DNA from: a virus
Length of the DNA stretch: 34,612 nt
Direction: 5' to 3' (one strand)
IMG/VR virus record: IMGVR_UViG_3300030104_004797
Span: 1 to 34,612 of that record
Below the pieces are notes generated by a model. It did no database searches. It was not told the DNA's origin and saw only the letters and a list, made by a program, of their open reading frames with translations. The position numbers and the translations under genes were made by a program. Shown here in pieces: positions 7,167 to 12,956 of this stretch (position 1 is the first letter of the stretch; every line of letters begins with the position of its first letter).

Positions 7167-7501
7167 TGGGCAAGCTCTCAAGGACGAAAGGTCACGCATG
7201 GGAGCGCAGGGTTGCCCGCGACCTAACCGAAGCGTCCGGTAACTGCTACAAACGCAACCTGACCGAAGCCCGAGAGGGCAACTCAGGCGACGTCCTGGCC
7301 TCGAGTTCCACGGGCGACGATATGCCGATCGCTGCAATCCACCGCACAGGTCGAGGTGGCGAAAAGCTCGCGGTCCTGCGCTGGGAAGATTTCATGGAGC
7401 TCGCAAGCGCAGTTCCTGGTTACACGTTCGTCGTGCAAGCCAAGTGTGGGGCGCGACCCGACATCTATGGCGCAGTTAGAGAGGCGGTGGAGGGGAGGTG
7501 A
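7166..7501 (+). CDS. PDDEXK-type nuclease (Holliday-junction-resolvase-like)
   Basis: 111 residues from ATG 7166, with GGAGG 9 bases upstream; a TTG at 7163 is an alternative. The opening KGHAWERRVARDLTEA supplies the Glu of a PDDEXK site. EGNSGDV supplies the Asp, and VVQAKCG the Q-x-K strand; the C-terminal helix contains GARPDIYGAVREA. This is the order seen in small phage resolvase-like nucleases. It sits in the recombination operon and its stop overlaps the methyltransferase start. Confidence 0.75.
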   Translation: MGKLSRTKGHAWERRVARDLTEASGNCYKRNLTEAREGNSGDVLASSSTGDDMPIAAIHRTGRGGEKLAVLRWEDFMELASAVPGYTFVVQAKCGARPDIYGAVREAVEGR

Positions 7502-8202
7502 AGGTTGGAAGCCTGTTCTCAGGGATTGGTGGCCTCGAGTTGGGGTTAGAGCGCGCAGGTATGCAGGTGGTTTGGCAAGTCGAGAGCGACCCGTTCTGTA
7601 TCAAAGTGTTGGAGAAGCATTGGCCCAGTGTTCGGAGGTTTGCAGATGTTAAGGATGTCGGAAAAGAGGAACTTGAAGCCTGCGACCTCATTTGCGGGGG
7701 ATTTCCATGCCAGCCAGTGTCAAACGCTGGGGCGAAGCTCGCGCAGGACGACGAAAGGTGGCTGTGGCCGGAGTTTGCCAGAATTATTGGCGAGCTACGA
7801 CCACGCTACGCGCTCATGGAAAACGTCGCAGGGCTCCTTGTTCGAGGGATGGGAGACGTTCTTGGAGACTTGGCCGCGCTCGGGTACGATGCGGAGTGGC
7901 AAGTGCTACCGGCAGCAGCCTTTGGTGCGCGACATCGGAGAGATCGCGCATTCATTTTGGCCTACTCCGACAGCTACCGATTGGAAGGGAGGCTCGGATC
8001 TACCCAGGGGCGACGGCATGAGCCGGTCTTCCGATCTGCGCCATCTGATCCGCGCGCTCTACGGTGGGACATCACCGCATCCCCGTTTTTACGAGCAACT
8101 GATGGGCTTCCCAACCGGGTGGACAGAATTAAATCGCTAGGCAACGCAGTCGTGCCACAGGTGTCCGAATGGATCGGCAAGCGCATCATGGAGGCTCGAT
8201 GA
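7498..8202 (+). CDS. C5-cytosine DNA methyltransferase (early-operon copy)
   Basis: 234 residues from a GTG overlapping the upstream TGA. Motifs in order: I (FSGIGGLELGLERAG, 7-21), IV with the catalytic Cys (GGFPCQPVS, Cys71), VI (MENVAG), VIII (GARHRRDR) and X (SLGNAVVPQV). The region between VIII and X, where the target-recognition domain lies, is only about 50 residues, so this is a minimal enzyme. Probable role: methylating phage DNA to evade host restriction. Bases 7646-8140 also hold a second well-formed coding frame, discussed separately. Confidence 0.85.
   Translation: MKVGSLFSGIGGLELGLERAGMQVVWQVESDPFCIKVLEKHWPSVRRFADVKDVGKEELEACDLICGGFPCQPVSNAGAKLAQDDERWLWPEFARIIGELRPRYALMENVAGLLVRGMGDVLGDLAALGYDAEWQVLPAAAFGARHRRDRAFILAYSDSYRLEGRLGSTQGRRHEPVFRSAPSDPRALRWDITASPFLRATDGLPNRVDRIKSLGNAVVPQVSEWIGKRIMEAR
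7646..8140 (+). CDS. Overlapping-frame protein inside the methyltransferase gene
   Basis: 164 residues in the +1 frame relative to the methyltransferase. ATG 7646 has a strong GGAGG site (7634-7638) 7 bases upstream. The frame lacks stops for 495 bases and contains segments I recognise from free-standing phage and metagenome proteins: AGDFHASQC, ATRSWKTSQGSLFEGWE, ETWPRSGTMRSG, FWPTPTATDWKGG and EQLMGFPTGWTEL. Each aligns base for base with a methyltransferase motif in the other frame (IV, VI, the post-VI helix, VIII, pre-X). This suggests a protein family overprinted on C5 methyltransferases. Function unknown. It could also be that database relatives are mis-framed methyltransferases. Confidence 0.5.
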   Translation: MLRMSEKRNLKPATSFAGDFHASQCQTLGRSSRRTTKGGCGRSLPELLASYDHATRSWKTSQGSLFEGWETFLETWPRSGTMRSGKCYRQQPLVRDIGEIAHSFWPTPTATDWKGGSDLPRGDGMSRSSDLRHLIRALYGGTSPHPRFYEQLMGFPTGWTELNR

Positions 8203-8247
8203 GCGCACATATATATATAGACGCAGATCGGGGCATTGCCCGGACAG

Positions 8248-8274
8248 AAAGTGTGCCACAAGTGTGCCACATAC
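8248..8274 (+). repeat. Left arm-type repeat of attP
   Basis: A 27-base stretch containing two tandem copies of AGTGTGCCACA (8250-8260 and 8261-8271). It is identical to 8507-8533 and in the same orientation. The two copies are in different reading frames relative to the open frame here, so protein coding cannot explain their identity. Together they bracket the tRNA-like core, as arm sites for the integrase N-terminal domain do. Confidence 0.8.
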
Positions 8275-8339
8275 CGACTATGTTGATGCCACGAGGCGCA
8301 GTAAAGCCAACAGATAGGCCAGATAGGGCACAGGACACG

Positions 8340-8388
8340 CACCTGCTTTGGGAGCAGGGGGTCCCCAGTTCGAATCTGGGCGCCCCGA
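8340..8388 (+). other. attP: attP core: 3' half of tRNA-Pro(TGG)
   Basis: The sequence folds as the 3' part of a tRNA. The anticodon stem is CCTGC/GCAGG (8342-8346, 8354-8358) with loop TTTGGGA, anticodon TGG. The T-arm CCCAG-TTCGAAT-CTGGG spans 8364-8380, and the acceptor strand CGCCCCG is at 8381-8387 with discriminator A8388. No matching 5' half and no encoded CCA are present. Tyrosine integrases commonly recombine in tRNA 3' ends, so this is the phage attachment core. The host attB is predicted to be a tRNA-Pro(TGG) gene with this 3' half. A T-run follows at 8394-8399. Confidence 0.88.
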
Positions 8389-8506
8389 CTGAGTTTTTTG
8401 AGAAGGATGAAGGTGGAAAGCCCTGTAATGGCTTAGTTGGGATGGGTAAGTCGGGGTTAGCGTGGGTTTCGGTGTTGCGGGACGAGTCTGGCGGTTACAC
8501 CTTTGC

Positions 8507-8533
8507 AAAGTGTGCCACAAGTGTGCCACATAC
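8507..8533 (+). repeat. Right arm-type repeat of attP
   Basis: Second identical copy of the 27-base double AGTGTGCCACA repeat (units at 8509-8519 and 8520-8530), just upstream of the preferred integrase start. The stretch 8203-8555 between methyltransferase and integrase is therefore explained as attP: left arm, tRNA core, right arm. An ATATATATATA tract sits at about 8208-8218. Confidence 0.8.
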
Positions 8534-8555
8534 ACTCCAAAGCTCGAGAATTGCT

Positions 8556-9779
8556 GTGCCGTCTGTACCGTATAGCTTCAAAGCGATTGAAGCCTTGCCG
8601 TTACCGTTGCCGCCAAAACGCGCTGAAATGTGGAGCGTCGGGGGTCAAAGGAGTCTGTACGTGCGCGTGTACAGCACTGGCGTTAAGGCTTGGGTGTTTC
8701 GCTACAAGGTCAGAGGTCGCGAGCGAAAGATGAACATTGGCGAGTTCCCAGGTATGGGGCTTCGCGAGGCCAGAGATTGCTGCACCGTACTTCGGGCACA
8801 GCTTCGTGAGGGCATAGACCCAGCCGGTGACGTTAGGGAGCGCGAGGGTACGTTTGGCGAGCTCTGCGCGGTGTACCTGCAAGCAGTCGAGCGCGGAAGC
8901 CAGAAGCTCGCAGACTCCACCCTGGCCGAACGACGTCGGATCTATGAGTCGGCTGACCTTGACCCCATACGCAGGACACCGCCTGCCGACCTCACGGCAG
9001 AAGATGTCGCCCGAGTTTTAGATCGGTTTGAGAAGCGCGACTCGATGGTGATGCTAAACAGGGCACAGCAGGCGATCTCTGCGGTGTTTGCTTGGGCAGT
9101 GGCCCGCAGGCGCTATGGGCTGACGTCGAACCCTGTGCGCGCGCTACCACGGCGCACAAAGGAATACAGCAAGCGTCGCTATCTGTCGGAGTCAGAGATC
9201 GCTGTGCTATGGCGCGACCTTGACCCAGACGGTCGACCGGCGTCGATCAGCCCAACCACACCACTGATTCGCGCTGTGCTGCGTCTGACGCTGTTAACTG
9301 GGCAACGTCCCGGCGAAGTGCGTCGCATCGAGCGGGGACATATCACGGGATCGACGTGGACGATGCCGCCAGGCTATCGCAAAGGCGTCGGTGGTAGAGC
9401 TTCAGACGAACACCGAGTCCACCTCAACGAGCTGGCGTTAATTGAGCTGGACGACATCAAGGCGCGGGGTCGGTTTATGTTTCCGGCTTATACAGAGCAA
9501 CTCAAGCCGATTTCGCACCAAGCGATATCGAGGCCGGTTCGACGGATATGGCAGCGTCTAGGGATGCAGCCGTTCACGCCACACGACTTAAGACGGACAG
9601 CGATGACGCACTGGACCGACTTAGGTCTGGTCAGAGATTGGACGGTTGGCGAGAAGATGGTGGGGCACCAGCTCCCAAAGATACGGCAGACTTACGATCG
9701 ATCAGAGCAATGGGACGAGCGGGTCGAAGCGTTCGATGCTTGGGGTCGGAAGGTCGCGGAAATAGTAGGGCCGAGGTGA
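8556..9779 (+). CDS. int: Tyrosine integrase (P4-type)
   Basis: 407 residues from GTG 8556. The N-terminus (FKAIEALPLPLPPKRAEMW) matches the DUF4102-type arm-binding domain of P4-like integrases. A core-binding helical domain follows, then the catalytic set: Arg in TGQRPGEV (about 251), HDLRR (His343, Arg346), His371 in GHQLP and the Tyr380 nucleophile in TYDRS. The frame is open upstream to 8169, but that part runs through attP, so starts at 8199 or 8442 are less likely. It integrates the phage at tRNA-Pro. Confidence 0.9.
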   Translation: MPSVPYSFKAIEALPLPLPPKRAEMWSVGGQRSLYVRVYSTGVKAWVFRYKVRGRERKMNIGEFPGMGLREARDCCTVLRAQLREGIDPAGDVREREGTFGELCAVYLQAVERGSQKLADSTLAERRRIYESADLDPIRRTPPADLTAEDVARVLDRFEKRDSMVMLNRAQQAISAVFAWAVARRRYGLTSNPVRALPRRTKEYSKRRYLSESEIAVLWRDLDPDGRPASISPTTPLIRAVLRLTLLTGQRPGEVRRIERGHITGSTWTMPPGYRKGVGGRASDEHRVHLNELALIELDDIKARGRFMFPAYTEQLKPISHQAISRPVRRIWQRLGMQPFTPHDLRRTAMTHWTDLGLVRDWTVGEKMVGHQLPKIRQTYDRSEQWDERVEAFDAWGRKVAEIVGPR

Positions 9780-9848
9780 TGGTTTTTTTTACACATACAG
9801 TTGATCGATCAGCCAGTTAGGAACACTAAAAACGCAATAGAGGACGAG

Positions 9849-10730
9849 ATGGCGAAGCTACCGTATTTCAAGTTCTACCCAAGCGATTTCATGGGCTCGG
9901 GTAAGGTCGCAATGATGAGCCCGTGCGAGGTGGGCATATACATCAAGCTGCTCTGCGTATGCTGGCAGGAGGGCTCGCTACCCGACGACCCTGTGCGGCT
10001 GGGCAGGCTAACCGGAGCAACCGTCGAGGAGATGCAGTCGGCTTGGCCCTCAGTCCGCGATTGCTTCGAGGTACACCAAGGTCGACTGACGCACTCAAGG
10101 CTGGAAAAAGAGCGCGACGCAGCCGCCAACCGAAGCACGAAAGCCAAACGAGCTGCTGCTGCGAGGTATGCTCCAAGCAATGCTCCAAGCAATGCCCCAA
10201 GCACTGCGGGGAGCACTGCTCAGGGGGGTGCTCAAACCCTGCCATACTCAGAAGCTCATAGTTCAGAAGCTCAAAAGACAGAAGATAAAAAAACAACGGG
10301 CGCTGACGCGCCGAATAAGGTTGTTACCTACACAAAAGGTGAACTGCTGGCAGAGGCTGAGTCTGTGCTCGGCTTGGGCAAGCTGAATAACACCGACAAG
10401 CTGGCTAACGCTCGCATCTTGAACAGTTGGCTCTACTCCGGTGAAAGCCGAACCGCCGAGGATGTGTACGCAGCGATTCACGGCGCTGCGATGATGCGGG
10501 ACAAGGATTTGATCGGCTGGGACTCCGCAGCTCCCGGCACTCCGATGACGCTGAAAGCTCTAAACGGAGCGATGACCCTGACCTATCTCGGCGATGGCAA
10601 AGTCCAGCAGACACTCTGGTTCGCCGCCATCGATCATTTCAGAAAGCACGACCCACTCAACCGTCCGTCGAAAGCTAGGGGCACTACGCTCGCTTCGATC
10701 GGAGAACTGATCGGCCAGGTGTCCGCATGA
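9849..10730 (+). CDS. DUF1376-type replication initiator
   Basis: 293 residues from ATG 9849, with AGAGG 5 bases upstream; an earlier ATT/ATG reading to 9801 lacks a site. Residues 1-95 (LPYFKFYPSDFMGSGKVAMM, GIYIKLLCVCWQ) match the DUF1376/YdaU winged-helix domain of phage replication proteins. A low-complexity linker follows (about 108-150, repeated APSN, then SEA/KKT), and then a helical C-terminal domain. The linker DNA contains tandem repeats and an A-rich tract that look like an internal origin. The protein likely binds the origin and recruits host helicase; no separate helicase-loader gene is seen. Confidence 0.7.
   Translation: MAKLPYFKFYPSDFMGSGKVAMMSPCEVGIYIKLLCVCWQEGSLPDDPVRLGRLTGATVEEMQSAWPSVRDCFEVHQGRLTHSRLEKERDAAANRSTKAKRAAAARYAPSNAPSNAPSTAGSTAQGGAQTLPYSEAHSSEAQKTEDKKTTGADAPNKVVTYTKGELLAEAESVLGLGKLNNTDKLANARILNSWLYSGESRTAEDVYAAIHGAAMMRDKDLIGWDSAAPGTPMTLKALNGAMTLTYLGDGKVQQTLWFAAIDHFRKHDPLNRPSKARGTTLASIGELIGQVSA
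10169..10296 (+). other. Candidate replication origin inside the initiator gene
   Basis: Three tandem 12-base units close to TGCTCCAAGCAA lie at 10169-10204, the last one degenerate. They are followed by two copies of TCAGAAGCTCA (10248-10258, 10263-10273) and then a purine/A-rich tract with a run of seven A (about 10272-10296). Iterons plus an AT-rich unwinding element within the coding region for an initiator linker is the arrangement of the lambda origin in gene O. This role is inferred from layout. Confidence 0.5.
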
Positions 10731-10900
10731 TGATGCGGATCATTTTTGACTTAGTGGTCGTGGTAGTGATTGTCGCAGTGTTGGCAGGCGTGATCCTGTA
10801 CTTCGGGGGGCGAACGGTTTTGACGCTTTGCGAGAGCCTCAAGAGGCCCAGAGCGGACGCGGGTTCGAGTCCCGCCGCCTCCATCGAGCACCAACGTTAA
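10727..10900 (+). CDS. Small membrane protein overlapping the tmRNA-like element
   Basis: 57 residues starting at one of three consecutive ATGs; the first overlaps the upstream TGA (ATGA). Residues 5-28 are a strong membrane span (IIFDLVVVVVIVAVLAGVIL). The C-terminal half (from GGRTVLTLCESLK on) is read from bases that form the tRNA-like structure at 10806-10883. It shows the GSSPAAS signature typical of T-arms read as protein. The membrane part looks real; the tail may be a by-product of the RNA. Confidence 0.45.
   Translation: MMMRIIFDLVVVVVIVAVLAGVILYFGGRTVLTLCESLKRPRADAGSSPAASIEHQR
10806..10883 (+). ncRNA. Mini-tmRNA-like tRNA-like domain (putative)
   Basis: The 5' acceptor strand GGGGGCG (10806-10812) pairs with CGCCTCC (10876-10882); the third pair is G.U, and A10883 is in the discriminator place. 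AACGGTTTTGAC (10813-10824) matches the D-loop region of tmRNA 5' ends. A hairpin follows: GCTTTG (10825-10830) with CAGAGC (10849-10854), enclosing GCCT/AGGC. The linker GGAC leads into a canonical T-arm, GCGGG-TTCGAGT-CCCGC (10859-10875). This is the tRNA-like domain of tmRNA without tag frame or pseudoknots. G3.U70 plus A73 is the alanyl-tRNA synthetase identity set. CCA is not encoded. It could be a functional mimic or a relic. Confidence 0.6.
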
Positions 10901-10913
10901 AAGAGGAACGACT

Positions 10914-11264
10914 ATGACAGAGACAATGCTTTTTAGTGTGCTATGGCGCAGTGCTGTTTTACGGCATGGACGCGCTGAGTGGGGAAGCACTTTGCGTTTA
11001 GTCTTGCTTGTAATTGGTGGAGTGGTGCTGGATGAAAAAGGCACCGTAGAGATATCAATGCAAAGAATCGCCCAGTACTCTGGACTGACACCTGACACCG
11101 TTCAGAGGCGGCTGGCTAAGGCCTTTGCGAGCGGCACGGTTCGCGGCTGGTTAACGCGCAGGAAAATGAGAAATCAATACGGGCATCGATCTTACGTCTA
11201 CCAGTGCCACATCCCTGCGGACATAGACTTACGCCGCCTGTGGTTCGAGGATGATGGGTTTTAG
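10914..11264 (+). CDS. Winged-helix replication/regulatory protein
   Basis: 116 residues from ATG 10914 with AGAGGA 7 bases upstream. The N-terminal helix region is followed by an HTH, VEISMQRIAQYSGLTPDTVQRRL (key: MQRIAQYSGLTPDTV), and a basic wing (RGWLTRRKMRNQYGHRSYVY). The pattern resembles wHTH domains of phage replication proteins that test for a start block and then convert a host response. Its position after the DUF1376 initiator suggests the second replication protein or a late regulator; the exact role is unclear. Confidence 0.55.
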   Translation: MTETMLFSVLWRSAVLRHGRAEWGSTLRLVLLVIGGVVLDEKGTVEISMQRIAQYSGLTPDTVQRRLAKAFASGTVRGWLTRRKMRNQYGHRSYVYQCHIPADIDLRRLWFEDDGF

Positions 11265-11281
11265 AATTGACGCATAATGCT

Positions 11282-11300
11282 ATTGACTTGACCTGTCAAT
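11282..11300. promoter_or_regulatory. Inverted repeat ahead of the packaging genes
   Basis: ATTGAC (11282-11287) and GTCAAT (11295-11300) are separated by 7 bases that contain another TTGAC. The three TTGAC boxes (11267, 11284, 11288) look like -35 elements, but I find no convincing -10 at normal spacing. It may be an operator or activator-dependent late promoter in the 84-base gap before terS. Confidence 0.35.
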
Positions 11301-11348
11301 CAACCGACCACAACTTTGGACGGTCTAGCGGGAACCTAACGAGAGCAC

Positions 11349-11720
11349 ATGGCCCGACCGTCAGCTCACACGCCAGAAGTAGCCGCCGAGATATGCGACC
11401 GCATAGCCGGTGGAGAGTCGCTGCGTCGAATATGCGAGGACGAGCATCTGCCCTCGATGTCGACTGTCTGCTTATGGGTGGTCGATAACCGAGAGCAGTT
11501 TTCGGAGCAGTACGCGAGAGCGCGACGAGCGCAGGGCACGTTGATGGCTGACCAGATCGCGGAGATCGCTGACACCGGCTCAGGCGACACAGCAAGGGAT
11601 CGACTGCGAGTCGACACCCGCAAATGGTATCTGAGCAAGGTGTTGCCGAAGCTCTACGGCGATAAGGTTGAGGTCGAGCACTCGGGCACCCCAGAAATCG
11701 TTGTCCGTGTCATCGATTAA
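11349..11720 (+). CDS. terS: Terminase small subunit
   Basis: 123 residues. The N-terminal HTH (VAAEICDRIAGGESLRRICE) recognises the packaging site. The central helix (QYARARRAQGTLMADQIAEI) and the C-terminal segment RVDTRKWYLSKVLPKLYGDK are the hallmark of the phage terminase small subunit family with an RxxTRKW motif. It forms a ring that recruits the large subunit to phage DNA. Its stop shares one base with the TerL ATG (TAATG). Confidence 0.85.
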   Translation: MARPSAHTPEVAAEICDRIAGGESLRRICEDEHLPSMSTVCLWVVDNREQFSEQYARARRAQGTLMADQIAEIADTGSGDTARDRLRVDTRKWYLSKVLPKLYGDKVEVEHSGTPEIVVRVID

Positions 11721-12955
11721 TGCCGGAGTTCGAGCTACAGGGGCTCCAGGGCGAGATATATCGCGACCCGTCACGCTTCCGCGTAGTGGTAGCCGGTCGT
11801 CGCTCAGGCAAGACGTTTGGCGAGTGCCTGGAGCTGTACACCTGTGCAGCGAACAAGACCGGCGCTCGATGCTGGTATATCGCACCGACCTATCGCATGG
11901 CGCGGGACATTGCATGGCCGACCCTCAAGTCGATCGTGGACCGTGGACACTTGGCAAAGGCTCCCAATGAGAGCCAGCTACGCATGGAACTGACGAACGG
12001 CGCTGAGATCGCGCTTAAAGGCGCAGACGATCCCGACCGGCTTCGTGGTCCAGGGCTCGACTTCGTTGCGCTCGACGAGTTCGCATGGATCAACCCAGCG
12101 GCATGGGACGTCCTGCGCCCAGCGTTATCCGATCGACAGGGCAGGGCTCTATTCACGACGACGCCTGCGGGCTTTAACTGGGCTTACGACACGTTCCTAA
12201 AAGGGCAGGACGGCGGGGAGGACGGTTGGCGATCCTGGCAGTTCACGACGGCACAGGCAGGCATTGTCGCAGGGGACGAGGTTGATGCGGCAAAGCGCGA
12301 GCTGGACCCTCGGATATTCCGGCAGGAGTATGAGGCCAGCTTCGAGACGCTACAGGGTCAGGTATACAGCAACTTCGACCGTGAGCTGAACGTCTCGGCT
12401 GACATCAAGGACACAGGCGGCGAGATCCTTATCGGCCAGGACTTCAACGTCAACCCGATGGCGTCGGTCGTCGCTGTCCGAGCTGGTGACGAGTGCCACA
12501 TCATCGACGCGCTTGAGGTTCCATCCTCAAACACCGAGGAAATCGCTGCCGAGTACGCTACTAGGTATGCCGGTCGGAAGGTCGTCGTCTGTCCCGATCC
12601 GTCGGGTGTCCAGCGTCGGAGCTCGGCTCCAGTAGGGCAGACCGACTTTACGATACTGAAGCGCGCTGGGTTTGATGTACGATCGCCAAAGGCTGCACCG
12701 CCGATCGTCGACCGAGTCAACAACGTTCAGGCCATGCTACTCAACGGCGAAGGCCGAAGACGTCTCAAGATCCATCCTCGGGCTCATGCGCTGATTCGCT
12801 CGCTTGAGGGGCTGACCTACAAAGATGGGACCAGCCAGCCAGACAAGACGCTGGGCCTCGACCACTTGGTCGATGCGCTCGGCTATCTGCTATGGCAGGA
12901 GTTCAACACGCTGCGGGGGGCTAAACCAACTACCGAACGATTCCGAGTAATCTGA
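11720..12955 (+). CDS. terL: Terminase large subunit
   Basis: 411 residues. The ATPase has Walker A GRRSGKT (about 27-33), Walker B VALDEFAW (about 115-122) and coupling motif TTTPAG (about 146-151). The RNase H-like nuclease has GQDFNVNP (about 239-246), CPDPSG (about 292-297) and DHLVDALGY (about 380-388), supplying the metal-binding acidic residues. It packages DNA into the prohead and cuts it. The length is typical for a compact siphovirus TerL. Confidence 0.95.
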   Translation: MPEFELQGLQGEIYRDPSRFRVVVAGRRSGKTFGECLELYTCAANKTGARCWYIAPTYRMARDIAWPTLKSIVDRGHLAKAPNESQLRMELTNGAEIALKGADDPDRLRGPGLDFVALDEFAWINPAAWDVLRPALSDRQGRALFTTTPAGFNWAYDTFLKGQDGGEDGWRSWQFTTAQAGIVAGDEVDAAKRELDPRIFRQEYEASFETLQGQVYSNFDRELNVSADIKDTGGEILIGQDFNVNPMASVVAVRAGDECHIIDALEVPSSNTEEIAAEYATRYAGRKVVVCPDPSGVQRRSSAPVGQTDFTILKRAGFDVRSPKAAPPIVDRVNNVQAMLLNGEGRRRLKIHPRAHALIRSLEGLTYKDGTSQPDKTLGLDHLVDALGYLLWQEFNTLRGAKPTTERFRVI

Positions 12956-12956
12956 T

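Noticed and set aside
8228-8388. Complete tRNA-Pro gene
   Set aside because: Only the 3' half from the anticodon stem is present; no matching 5' acceptor strand and D-arm at tRNA distance.
8278-8535. Leftward frame across attP (GRPDSNWGPP segment)
   Set aside because: This is the familiar artefact of translating the reverse of a tRNA T-arm.
8169-8555. In-frame N-terminal extension of the integrase
   Set aside because: It runs through the tRNA core and both arm repeats, which lie in different frames, so it is DNA signal rather than protein.
9780-9848. Terminator after the integrase
   Set aside because: A T-run (9783-9790) exists but no hairpin stem precedes it; only a 10-base palindrome TGATCGATCA at 9802-9811.
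10806-10883. Ordinary tRNA gene
   Set aside because: No D-stem, no normal anticodon arm and base 8 is not T; the D-region and G3.U70 fit tmRNA better.
10751-11098. Leftward frame across the tmRNA-like element
   Set aside because: It shows the GGTRTRVR pattern typical of reverse-translated tRNA T-arms and overlaps two better genes.
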